This document shows, piece after piece, positions 22,851-31,094 of a stretch of 41,579 nucleotides of DNA. Below the pieces are notes generated by a model. The model was not told where the DNA came from, did not search any database, and saw only the letters and a list, made by a program, of their open reading frames with translations. The translations under genes and the position numbers were made by a program. Each line of letters opens with the position of its first letter. Position 1 is the stretch's first letter. Where the stretch lies: positions 121,459-163,037 of the forward strand of contig JAJZOG010000007.1 in the NCBI GenBank assembly GCA_021811585.1, given 5' to 3'. Origin of the DNA: a bacterium. GTDB lineage: Bacteria > Patescibacteriota > Doudnabacteria > UBA920 > VMFF01.

Positions 22851-24464
22851 ATGTTTAAACAAAAATTTTATTTGGTAATATTCGGAGTTTATCTGCTTTT
22901 TTCAACGGCGCTTATGGCAACAGGCGTTTGGCCGAGCTTTGTCGTTTACCTTAACCTTGGGCTCATGCTTGCCGCTGTAATCCTTTTTGACAGCGAATAT
23001 GCCCTCTATTCCGTTATTTTGTCCCTTCCTTTTTATGTGGATATTCCCGCGCCAAAATATGATACTGTTTCCGCTTGGCGCATTGTATTTTTGTTTATTT
23101 TTATAGTTTTTGCAATCAGGAACCGCGGCAAAGTTTTGAATTTTTTTTCAGGCATGTTTCGCAGAAAATCCGATGCAGTGGGCGAAGCGCGCGGGGAAAA
23201 AATTAAATTTTTTCCCTGGGACAAATATTTGCTGGGTTTTGCCCTTGCGGCCCTTCTCTCATTATCAGTGGCGAAATTTAAATTCGCGGGTTTGAAAGAA
23301 TTGCTTTTCGCCGTGAATATTTACCTCATATATATAGTTGCTGTAAATGTAATTCGTTCCAGAGAACAAATTTTGCGCGGAATTGCCGTTGTTTTTTCAT
23401 CGCTCGCGGCAATTGTGCTTTTGGGATTCGTCCAGTTCGCGTTCAGCATTTTTACAAACTTTTTTTATTTTTGGCAATATTGGGCAATCATGATTGCCCG
23501 TTTGTATTACGGCTCATTTTTTGCCGACACCTCTTTATACTCAAATTCGTGGATTGCTTTTTCTCCAACCGGCCAGCAATCTTTGCGAATGTTTTCGGTT
23601 TTGCCTGATTCGCATTCCTTTGCCGTCTTGGCGATGTTTTCAATTCCGTATGCGATTGCTCTCCTGTATTTTGCGAAACAAAAATGGCAGAAAATTTTGC
23701 TTTGGATTTTTATCATCTTGGCTGTTTGGGCAATAATTTTGTCGGGGACAAGGGGAGTGTGGGTTGGCCTTGCAGCCCCTGCGATTTTGGCGGTAATTTT
23801 TTATTTCAGCCGTTTTGTACGGCGCTCCGGAACCGGGACAAAAAAACTGCTCGGCAAAATCGCCTTGCCCATTTTGTTTTTTCTGATTATCCTGGCGGCC
23901 TCGCCTTTAATTCAAAAAGCGATTTTTTCAGGGCGCAATTACGGCAATTACATACAGCGCGCCAGGAGCGTTTACAATTTAGATGACGAATCCAACGCTC
24001 TGCGCATAAGCATTTGGAAAAAAACCGCGGTATTTATCGCGAGGCATCCGCTTTTGGGCGCCGGCTACGGGAATTTTATTACTACATTGGGGAATTCCGG
24101 AAAGAGCTATTCGGGCGCGGCGCAGAAACGTTCGCAGGCATTTAACCTGCCCCAAAAATACATCTCCGCGCATAATTTGTATTTGCAGGTTTTGGCTGAG
24201 ACGGGAATTTTAGGATTCGTATTTTTTACCTGGTTTTTGATAAAAATGTTTTGGTGGTTTTGGAAGCATTTCAGAAATTTTGCGAGCCGGGAAGCGGAAA
24301 ATTTTGACGGCTATGCGCCTTTCGCAATCGGCGTAGGCCTCTATTTTACAGCCCTGTTTGCCTACATGCTGGTAGATACCACTTTGATGAATGATCGCGT
24401 TTTAATTTATTTCTTTTTAAGCTTGGCCTTGGCGGCCGCAAGCCAGGAGTTTGCGGCCAGTTAG
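22851..24464 (+). CDS. O-antigen ligase/polymerase-type membrane protein
   Basis: 537 residues with about 10-12 transmembrane helices. Wzy/WaaL-family features: a large periplasmic loop, LSGTRGVWVGLAAP (about 299-312), HPLLGAGYGNF and the conserved His-containing SAHNLYLQVLAETGILGF near residue 440. These proteins polymerise or ligate glycan units delivered by a flippase such as the one encoded 1.2 kb upstream. In a CPR cell without LPS the acceptor would differ; unknown. Confidence 0.85.
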   Translation: MFKQKFYLVIFGVYLLFSTALMATGVWPSFVVYLNLGLMLAAVILFDSEYALYSVILSLPFYVDIPAPKYDTVSAWRIVFLFIFIVFAIRNRGKVLNFFSGMFRRKSDAVGEARGEKIKFFPWDKYLLGFALAALLSLSVAKFKFAGLKELLFAVNIYLIYIVAVNVIRSREQILRGIAVVFSSLAAIVLLGFVQFAFSIFTNFFYFWQYWAIMIARLYYGSFFADTSLYSNSWIAFSPTGQQSLRMFSVLPDSHSFAVLAMFSIPYAIALLYFAKQKWQKILLWIFIILAVWAIILSGTRGVWVGLAAPAILAVIFYFSRFVRRSGTGTKKLLGKIALPILFFLIILAASPLIQKAIFSGRNYGNYIQRARSVYNLDDESNALRISIWKKTAVFIARHPLLGAGYGNFITTLGNSGKSYSGAAQKRSQAFNLPQKYISAHNLYLQVLAETGILGFVFFTWFLIKMFWWFWKHFRNFASREAENFDGYAPFAIGVGLYFTALFAYMLVDTTLMNDRVLIYFFLSLALAAASQEFAAS

Positions 24465-24479
24465 CCGGCCGCCAATTTT

Positions 24480-25511
24480 ATGCCAAAGATTTCCATAAAC
24501 CTGCTTGGCTGGAATCACGATCATGAAACCATAAAAAAATCCATTGATTCGTTTTTGGCCCAGGATTTTGACGATTTTGAATTTGTGTTTTCAGATAACG
24601 GTTCGCACAACGGGCTCTATGAATTTGTGCGCGAGACATATAAAGGCAAGTCGAAAATCCGGGTTGTTGATAACGGCAAGAATTTGGGCTTTGCCGGCGG
24701 CCATAATAAATTTTTTCGCGAGGCGCAGAGCGAATTTTTAATGACTTCAAATCCGGACGTGATCGCGGATAAAAGTTTTTTGCAAAATATTTTGAGGGCT
24801 TTTGAAGATCCCAAAGTCGCGGCGGCAACGGGAAAAATGTTAAAGCCGGAAAAAACGGCTGACGGCAGGAATATATTGGATGGTACCGGCATTATGATAG
24901 AAAAATCCGGGCGCGCGCGGGAACGGGGGCAATGGCAGGCGGACAGCGGGCAATATGATCATAAAACCGATGTCTTTGGAATTTCCGGCACAATTGCCGT
25001 TTATCGCCGCGCAGCGCTTGAGAGCGTAAGGATGCAATATAATTTCCGCGGAACAGAATTTGATGAATATTTGGACGAAGATTTTATCGCCTATTGGGAG
25101 GATCTGGATTTTTCGTGGCGTTTGCGCCTTGCCGGTTGGAATATTAAATTCGTCCCCGAGGCAGTTGTCTGGCATGAGCGCAACGCCGGAAGCAGCAAAG
25201 GGGGATATAAGAAATTGTTCGCATATGTGCGGCACCACAAAGCCATTTCGAGAAACGTGCGCAAATGGAATTGGCGCAATCATTTGTTTGCAATTATAAA
25301 AAACGATTTCGGGGCGGCTTTCTGGAAAAACTCCCCGCGAATTTTCATTCGCGAAACAGCCATGCTCGCCTACATTATTTGTTTTGAGCCGGGCACTTTA
25401 AAAGCAGTGCCGGAATTTTTCGGCCTCCTGCCAAAAATGCTGGCAAAACGAAGAATCATCCAGCAAAACAAGAAGATTTCGGGCAAAGAAATGGAGAAGT
25501 GGTTCATATGA
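24480..25511 (+). CDS. Family 2 glycosyltransferase (rhamnosyl-like)
   Basis: 343 residues. GT-A with ISINLLGWNHDHETIKKSIDSFL, FSDNGSHNGLYEF and VVDNGKNLGFAGGHNKFF, MTSNPDVIAD as the metal-binding element, and the acceptor-side EDFIAYWEDLDFSWRLRLAGWNIKFVPEAVVWHERN typical of rhamnosyltransferase-like GT2 enzymes. Starts 15 nt after the previous gene and ends with a 4-bp ATGA overlap with the next, so the two are translationally coupled. Confidence 0.87.
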   Translation: MPKISINLLGWNHDHETIKKSIDSFLAQDFDDFEFVFSDNGSHNGLYEFVRETYKGKSKIRVVDNGKNLGFAGGHNKFFREAQSEFLMTSNPDVIADKSFLQNILRAFEDPKVAAATGKMLKPEKTADGRNILDGTGIMIEKSGRARERGQWQADSGQYDHKTDVFGISGTIAVYRRAALESVRMQYNFRGTEFDEYLDEDFIAYWEDLDFSWRLRLAGWNIKFVPEAVVWHERNAGSSKGGYKKLFAYVRHHKAISRNVRKWNWRNHLFAIIKNDFGAAFWKNSPRIFIRETAMLAYIICFEPGTLKAVPEFFGLLPKMLAKRRIIQQNKKISGKEMEKWFI

Positions 25512-26440
25512 GAATTTCAATTATAATCGTAAGTTTCAATACCAAAGACATCACCATTGCTTGCATAAAATCACTGCTGGCAGTGTCCGAAGAAGCGGAG
25601 ATGCAGATTTTTGTTGTTGATAATAATTCTACAGACGGTTCTGTAGCGGCACTGAAAGAGCAATTTGCAGCGGAAATTTCAGCGCACGGATTGCGGATTA
25701 TTGCCAATGGGGAAAATCTCGGGTTTTCAAAGGCCAATAATATGCCGCGCCGGGATTGCGCCGGCGAATATATTTTATTTTTGAATTCGGATACAATAGT
25801 GCGCAAAGGCGCAATTGCGAAAACCTCGGAATACATGCGCCGCCATCCTGATGTCGGCGCGCTTTCCTGCCGGCTTGTTCTGGCTGACGGCAAAAATCTG
25901 GATCGCGACGCCCGCCGCGCCATGCCCACGCCGTGGGTCGCGCTTTCCCATTTTTCGCACCTGGACCGAATTTTTAAAGGCACCAAAATTTTTGACCGCT
26001 ATTGGTACGGCTATGTGCCTGAGGATAAAATTCAGGAAGTGGAAGTTATCCAGGGTGCATTTTTCCTTGCGCCGAAAAAAGTCCTGGATGAAGTCGGCTG
26101 GTTTGACGAGGATTATTTTCTGGACGGCGAAGATATTGACCTCTGCTGGAAAATTAAAAACGCGGGCTATAAAATAATTTATTATCCCGAGGCCTACATA
26201 ACGCATCTCAAAGGATCGTCAAAGGGCAAAAGCGGCCGGGGCATCCCGTATAAAGAGCGTTTAAAATATGTCAGCCGCGGCGCGGTTTCCATGAAAACAT
26301 TTTACCGCAAGCGCCTGTGGAAGCGCGCCAATCCGTTTTTGAATTATTGCGTCATAGCGGCCATAAATCTTTTGGTATTTCTGCGCATAGCAAAAATAAC
26401 GGCGCAGCGCTTGTTTGCTTCCCGCGGACTTAAGCCCTAA
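25508..26440 (+). CDS. Family 2 glycosyltransferase (rhamnosyl-like), second copy
   Basis: 310 residues from MRISIIIVSFNTKDI, chosen because its ATG overlaps the upstream TGA; a GTG 9 nt earlier would add three residues. Motifs: FVVDNNSTDGS, GENLGFSKANN, LFLNSDTIVR (donor/metal site) and FDEDYFLDGEDIDLCWKIKNAGYKIIYYPEAYITHLKGSSKG. Similar architecture to the upstream GT2 but with a different sequence, so probably a distinct linkage. Last gene of the glycan cluster. Confidence 0.87.
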   Translation: MRISIIIVSFNTKDITIACIKSLLAVSEEAEMQIFVVDNNSTDGSVAALKEQFAAEISAHGLRIIANGENLGFSKANNMPRRDCAGEYILFLNSDTIVRKGAIAKTSEYMRRHPDVGALSCRLVLADGKNLDRDARRAMPTPWVALSHFSHLDRIFKGTKIFDRYWYGYVPEDKIQEVEVIQGAFFLAPKKVLDEVGWFDEDYFLDGEDIDLCWKIKNAGYKIIYYPEAYITHLKGSSKGKSGRGIPYKERLKYVSRGAVSMKTFYRKRLWKRANPFLNYCVIAAINLLVFLRIAKITAQRLFASRGLKP

Positions 26441-26492
26441 TCCAAAACGCGGCATTCTTTAATATTGTTTGCGCGCCCCCGCACTTTTGATT

Positions 26493-26498
26493 TATAAT
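26493..26498 (+). promoter_or_regulatory. -10 box placing a leaderless start for the S41 protease
   Basis: Perfect TATAAT, 6 nt before the ATG at 26505. Transcription 6-7 nt downstream of a -10 would start at that ATG. No Shine-Dalgarno is present. The -35 is poor. Confidence 0.45.
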
Positions 26499-26504
26499 GG
26501 CTTT

Positions 26505-27710
26505 ATGATTACAACAAAAAAATACGTCATTACCATAGTGGTTTTAGTGCTCCTTTGCGGAGCAACTTTTGGCTTGGGTTTGAATATGGGCGCCAAGGGA
26601 TATGTTTATCAGGGGCATAATTTTCAGATTATTAATCAGAATAACGCCCCCAAAAACGTCGATTATAATTTGCTTTGGCAAGCGCTCGATATTTTGAATC
26701 AGAATTACATAGATAAGCCGGTTGACCAGCAAAAAATTCTTTACGGCGCGGTGCAGGGAGCAATTGCCGCGGTGGGAGACCCGTATACCGAGTTTTTCGA
26801 CCCCACCGCTTATAAGGATTTCGAAACCAGCTTATCCGGCAGTTTTGAAGGAATTGGCGCAGAGGTTACTTTGAATAACGGCGCAGTACAAATTGTTTCA
26901 ACGCTGGACGGAAGCCCCGCCAAGCAGGCAGGCCTTTTGGCAGGAGATTATATTTTAAAGATTGACGGCCAAGATGCAACCAAAATGACTTTGGACGAGG
27001 CGGTCAACAAGATTCGCGGTCCAAAGGGCACCCAGGTTCATTTGACCATTTTGCGCGGCAGCCAGCAAAAAGACATAACCATTACGCGCAATACCATAAA
27101 CGTTGCCAGCGTAAAATATTCAACAATCAACAAGAACGGCAAAACGTTTGAGGATATCAATATCCTTGAATTCGGAGATGATACTGTGAACCTGTTCGCA
27201 CAGGCCGCAACAGACGCGCAAAGCAAACATGTCTCAGGAATAATTTTGGATTTGCGCGATGATCCGGGTGGCTACCTTGACGATGCCGTTAAAATCGCGT
27301 CTTACTGGGTAAATAAGGGAGACGTGGTTGTGAGCGAAGCGCATTCGGACGGTACGACGCAAACTTACACGGCCCTGGGCAATAACGTCTTGCATGATAT
27401 TCCGACTGTTGTGCTCATAAACGGGGGCACGGCCTCGGCTGCCGAAATCTTGTCCGGCGCCTTGCGCGACCATGGTTTTGCAAAACTCATCGGCGAGAAG
27501 AGCTTTGGGAAAGGTTCTGTACAGCAGCTCTTTAATTTGCCGGATAATACGGCCATGAAAGTTACTATCGCGAAATGGCTTACTCCTAACGGGCAAAATC
27601 TTAACCATAACGGCCTTGATCCAGATATTAAAGTTGCCTTAACCGCCGAAAATATAAAAAATAATCAGGATCCGCAGATGGATGCGGCTGTGGCGCAATT
27701 ATTAAAATAA
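26505..27710 (+). CDS. C-terminal processing protease, family S41
   Basis: 401 residues from MITTKKYVITI; an upstream TTG is less likely because the -10 box lies between. N-terminal signal anchor (about 6-28), a helical cap, a PDZ domain (about 105-185: GIGAEVTLNNGAVQIVSTLDGSPAKQAGLLAGDYILKIDG) and the peptidase domain with DDPGGYLDDAV, Ser311 in GGTASAAEILSGAL and Lys336 in GEKSFGKGSVQ, 25 residues apart as in the CtpA Ser/Lys dyad. A periplasmic or extracellular protease that trims C-termini. Upstream of alaS by 41 nt. Confidence 0.93.
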   Translation: MITTKKYVITIVVLVLLCGATFGLGLNMGAKGYVYQGHNFQIINQNNAPKNVDYNLLWQALDILNQNYIDKPVDQQKILYGAVQGAIAAVGDPYTEFFDPTAYKDFETSLSGSFEGIGAEVTLNNGAVQIVSTLDGSPAKQAGLLAGDYILKIDGQDATKMTLDEAVNKIRGPKGTQVHLTILRGSQQKDITITRNTINVASVKYSTINKNGKTFEDINILEFGDDTVNLFAQAATDAQSKHVSGIILDLRDDPGGYLDDAVKIASYWVNKGDVVVSEAHSDGTTQTYTALGNNVLHDIPTVVLINGGTASAAEILSGALRDHGFAKLIGEKSFGKGSVQQLFNLPDNTAMKVTIAKWLTPNGQNLNHNGLDPDIKVALTAENIKNNQDPQMDAAVAQLLK

Positions 27711-27751
27711 AAGGCAGGAGCCGAAGCCGGGGAATCGGTGCAGCCAATTTT

Positions 27752-29743
27752 ATGAAAGCGCAAGAGCTTCGCGAAAAATTTTTGGATTTTTTCAAATCAA
27801 AAGGGCATACCATAATCCCTTCGGCTTCGCTTGTGCCGCAAAACGATCCCACCGTGCTTTTTACCACAGCAGGAATGCACCCGCTCGTGCCGTATCTTCT
27901 CGGAGAAAAACATCCCGGGGGTTCGCGCGTTGCCAACGTGCAAAAATGCATGCGCACCACGGATATTGATGACGTCGGCGATAACCGCCATCTTACGTTT
28001 TTCGAAATGCTCGGTAATTGGAGTTTTGGCGATTATTTCAAAAAAGATGCCATTGCCTGGTCTTTCGAATTTTTAACCGGTGCGGATTGGCTAAAAATCA
28101 ATCCCGAAAATCTTTATGTCTCGATTTTTTCCGGAGACGCCGATGTCCCGCGGGATGATGAAGCCATAGCCGCGTGGAAAAAAGCATTTGCCTCTCACGC
28201 GCAATATCCTATCAAAGCGGAATTTTCGGAAAATATTTATGCGCTTGCCGAATATGGCCAAGCAGGCGGCAGTAGCGGGAATGGCGGCGGGAATAAGGGC
28301 GACGATAGTGATAGCGGCGGCAAACCCGGCTCGCGCTCCGCGAATAAAATTTTTCCCTATGGGCGCGATAAAAATTGGTGGCAGGCAGGCGATAAAGGCC
28401 CGTCAGGCTCTGATACCGAAATGTTCGTGGATATTGAAGGCGATTTGCCGGCTGATATGCGCGTTAAGCACAGGGTCTGGCAGGAGCAAACAAAAAGCTC
28501 CGCAAAATGCCATATTAATTGCGATTGCGGGCGGTTCATTGAAATTTGGAATAATGTTTTTATGGAATATAACGGCTTGGGCGAAGGAAAGTATAAGCCG
28601 CTTATTCAAAAAAATGTCGATACCGGCATGGGTTTGGAGCGCGTGCTCGCATTCTTAAACGGCCAGAGTTCGGTTTTTGATGCCGATCTTTTTAAAGACG
28701 CTTTGGGCATAATTTTAGGCCGCGTTGAGGGTGGAATAATTTCGGGCGAGCAGGAAATCAAGGCGAAAATTATTGTTGATCATTTGAGGGCAGCGGTTTT
28801 TTTGGTCTCGGACGGCGTGGCGCCTTCGAACAAAGACCGAGGATATGTGCTGCGAAAAATTTTGCGCCGCGCGATTGTGCTGGGCAAAGGGATGGGCTTG
28901 GGTTTTGATTGGTTGGAGAAAATTGTTTCCGGATATATTGAATCGTATGCCCGGGCGTATCCGGAATTGGTTCAGAATCGCCGCGCAATCTTGAACGCGA
29001 TTTTAGAAGAAGAGAAAAAATTCAGTGCAACTTTGGAGCAGGGCCTTAGAGAATTTGAGCGGCGCGCCAAAACGGGTTTGATTTCAGCCAAGGACGCTTT
29101 TGATCTTTTTCAATCATTCGGGATTCCTTGGGAGATAACCAGCGAGCTTGCCCGCGGGCGCGGGCTTTCCATAAACGAAAAAGAATTTGAAGAAGAATTT
29201 GTGAAGCACCGCGAGCTTTCGCGTTCGCATGGCGCTGAAAAGGGAGTATTTAAAGGTGGGCTTGCCGACCATAGCGAAAATACGGTGAGCTTGCACACGG
29301 CAACACATCTTTTGCAGGCGGCTTTGCGCAGGGTTTTGGGTGAACATGTGGTTCAAAAAGGGAGCAATGTTAATGCCGAGCGCGCGCGTTTTGATTTCCC
29401 TCATCCGCAAAAAGTGAATGCGCGGCAAATTCAGGAGGTTGAGGATTTGATAAACCAATGGGTTGATATGGATTTAAAAGTTATCCGCGAAGTGATGGGC
29501 CGCGACGAGGCCTTTGCAAAGGGCGCGCTCGGGCAATTCGGCGAAAAATACGGCGATACCGTTTCGGTTTATACTATTTTGGATCCTGCTGGACAGGTAA
29601 TATCCAGAGAATTTTGCGGCGGTCCGCATGTTGAGCATACAAAACAGATAGGCCATGTTAAAATAGTTAAAGAAGAAGCTGTTTCCGCAGGGTTGCGTAG
29701 AATTCGTCTGCAGTTACGGGTCCAACCCAATACCCCAACCTAA
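27752..29743 (+). CDS. alaS: Alanyl-tRNA synthetase, short CPR-type
   Basis: 663 residues versus about 870 in most bacteria. The class II catalytic core is intact (FTTAGMHPLVPYLLG, KCMRTTDIDDVG, FFEMLGNWSFGDYF), and the editing domain carries HTATH (about 515-519) and CGGPH, where CGGTH is usual. After SAGLRRIR the protein ends; the C-Ala dimerisation domain is missing. A Gly/Ser/Asp-rich run (about 170-192, SSGNGGGNKGDDSDSGG) is inserted in the catalytic part. The last seven codons lie inside the left arm of an inverted repeat, so the C-terminus may be truncated or changed by that repeat. It charges tRNA-Ala. Confidence 0.93.
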   Translation: MKAQELREKFLDFFKSKGHTIIPSASLVPQNDPTVLFTTAGMHPLVPYLLGEKHPGGSRVANVQKCMRTTDIDDVGDNRHLTFFEMLGNWSFGDYFKKDAIAWSFEFLTGADWLKINPENLYVSIFSGDADVPRDDEAIAAWKKAFASHAQYPIKAEFSENIYALAEYGQAGGSSGNGGGNKGDDSDSGGKPGSRSANKIFPYGRDKNWWQAGDKGPSGSDTEMFVDIEGDLPADMRVKHRVWQEQTKSSAKCHINCDCGRFIEIWNNVFMEYNGLGEGKYKPLIQKNVDTGMGLERVLAFLNGQSSVFDADLFKDALGIILGRVEGGIISGEQEIKAKIIVDHLRAAVFLVSDGVAPSNKDRGYVLRKILRRAIVLGKGMGLGFDWLEKIVSGYIESYARAYPELVQNRRAILNAILEEEKKFSATLEQGLREFERRAKTGLISAKDAFDLFQSFGIPWEITSELARGRGLSINEKEFEEEFVKHRELSRSHGAEKGVFKGGLADHSENTVSLHTATHLLQAALRRVLGEHVVQKGSNVNAERARFDFPHPQKVNARQIQEVEDLINQWVDMDLKVIREVMGRDEAFAKGALGQFGEKYGDTVSVYTILDPAGQVISREFCGGPHVEHTKQIGHVKIVKEEAVSAGLRRIRLQLRVQPNTPT

Positions 29744-29898
29744 ACCCCTAACCTAAACCCCTAATCCAACTCCCCAATCTAAGGACATTTATGCAATATA
29801 TAAGGGAAACTCAATTAAAATATTATTAAAACACTTGCCTAAACACCGCAATCGTGTCCTTAGATTGGGGAGTTAGGTTGGGGGTTTGGGTTGGACCC
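29718..29898. repeat. Inverted repeat joining alaS and pgi
   Basis: Left arm 29718-29787 and right arm 29855-29898 pair over three blocks: 12 bp (29718-29729/29887-29898), 11 bp with TTAGGTTGGGG, and 19 bp (29769-29787/29855-29873), separated in the left arm by a 25-nt insert. The insert contains a 13-bp unit, CCTAAACCCCTAA, repeated exactly (29739-29751, 29752-29764). The loop is 67 nt and AT-rich. Right arm reads as heptamers (TTAGATT GGGGAGT TAGGTTG...). Stop of alaS and start of pgi touch the arms. Confidence 0.9.
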
Positions 29899-31068
29899 AT
29901 GCAATTAATTTTTGCCAACATTCCTGAGTTTGAAGAGAAAAAGGCCGAATTGCCGGACGCGGCCTTTTTGTCATACAAGCCGGATATAGAGGGTTTTAAA
30001 AAATATTGGCAGGAGTTCGGTTCTTTTAAAAACATCCTGCTTATTGGCAATGGCGGAAGCGTCACGGGTTTGATGGGCATTTACGGTTGTTTTGGTGCAC
30101 AGTCCGGGAAACACGTGGAATTCCTTTCGACCGTTGACCCGGAGTACATTGCGAATATAAAAATGCGCTTGCCAAAGCACAATACATTAGTGATCGCGAT
30201 CTCCAAATCAGGCCAAACTGTTTCGCAAATAGAGGCATTAATGCATTTTTTGGATTACACCTTGCTCTTTATAACTGCAAAAGACAGCACCTTGGCACAG
30301 ATAGGCGGAAAAGCCGGCGCTACCATTGCGGAACATCCGAATATTGGGGGCAGGTATACCGCATTCACAGAGGTCTCTCTTATTCCTGCGGCAATTTGTG
30401 GCATCGACATTTCGGCCTTGTATTTCGGCGCCAAGGATTTTTATGCCAAATATCGGCAAAATAATATTGCCATGAAGGCCGCCCAAATTCTTTTCGCTTT
30501 GGAAAATCGCGGCATTGTTGATGTTTTTCTCCCCGTGTATTCGCATAATTTATTTTATTTTTCGAATTTAATCGTCCAGCTTTGCCATGAAAGTTTTGGC
30601 AAGAATGGCAGCGGCCAAACATATTTCGCGCACGAAGCTCCGGAAAGCCAGCACCATACTAACCAGCGTTTTTTTGGCGGCAGAAAAAATATTGCGGGAT
30701 TTTTTTTGCGAGCCGAAAATTTCAGGCAAGATGCGCCGACCTTGATGCCTGCCGGCATGCACGGCATTCCTCTTCGGGACGGCTCGCTTTTTGATTTGAA
30801 TAAAATTCCTCTTTCCTTTGCAATGGATGCCGAGTTTTCGGGAACCTGGGAAGATGCTAAAATACATGGAATCCCTGTTTTGGCGCTTTCCCTTACTATT
30901 CTTGAGCCAAAAGAAATCGGGCAATTCATCGCATTTTGGCAGACCTTCGCGGTTTATTCTTCAATTCTGCGCAGTGTCGATCCTTTTGACCAGCCGCAGG
31001 TTGAGAGTTCAAAACTAATTTCCTGGAAAACCCTGCGCGACGGTAAAAATGGCCATAAAAATTTATAA
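29899..31068 (+). CDS. pgi: Glucose-6-phosphate isomerase
   Basis: 389 residues from MQLIFANIPEF; the longer reading frame runs through the repeat arm and encodes no family sequence, so it is rejected. SIS-type sugar isomerase domains: NILLIGNGGSVTG, ISKSGQTVSQ (phosphate-binding serines), NIGGRYTAFTE, the HEAPESQHHTNQRFFGG active-site segment and DPFDQPQVESSK near the C-terminus. Short for PGI (450-550 in many bacteria). It interconverts glucose-6-phosphate and fructose-6-phosphate; the only glycolysis gene here. Confidence 0.93.
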   Translation: MQLIFANIPEFEEKKAELPDAAFLSYKPDIEGFKKYWQEFGSFKNILLIGNGGSVTGLMGIYGCFGAQSGKHVEFLSTVDPEYIANIKMRLPKHNTLVIAISKSGQTVSQIEALMHFLDYTLLFITAKDSTLAQIGGKAGATIAEHPNIGGRYTAFTEVSLIPAAICGIDISALYFGAKDFYAKYRQNNIAMKAAQILFALENRGIVDVFLPVYSHNLFYFSNLIVQLCHESFGKNGSGQTYFAHEAPESQHHTNQRFFGGRKNIAGFFLRAENFRQDAPTLMPAGMHGIPLRDGSLFDLNKIPLSFAMDAEFSGTWEDAKIHGIPVLALSLTILEPKEIGQFIAFWQTFAVYSSILRSVDPFDQPQVESSKLISWKTLRDGKNGHKNL

Positions 31069-31094
31069 AAATCCGGCGATTAGGCAGTAGCTTT

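Noticed and set aside
29739-29764. Telomere-like or linear-chromosome end
   Set aside because: Only two exact 13-bp units, inside continuous coding context on both sides; it belongs with the heptamer arrays.
29854-29898. Longer pgi start (MSLDWGVRLGVWVG...)
   Set aside because: It is encoded by the repeat arm, matches nothing in the family, and the ATG at 29899 begins the conserved protein.
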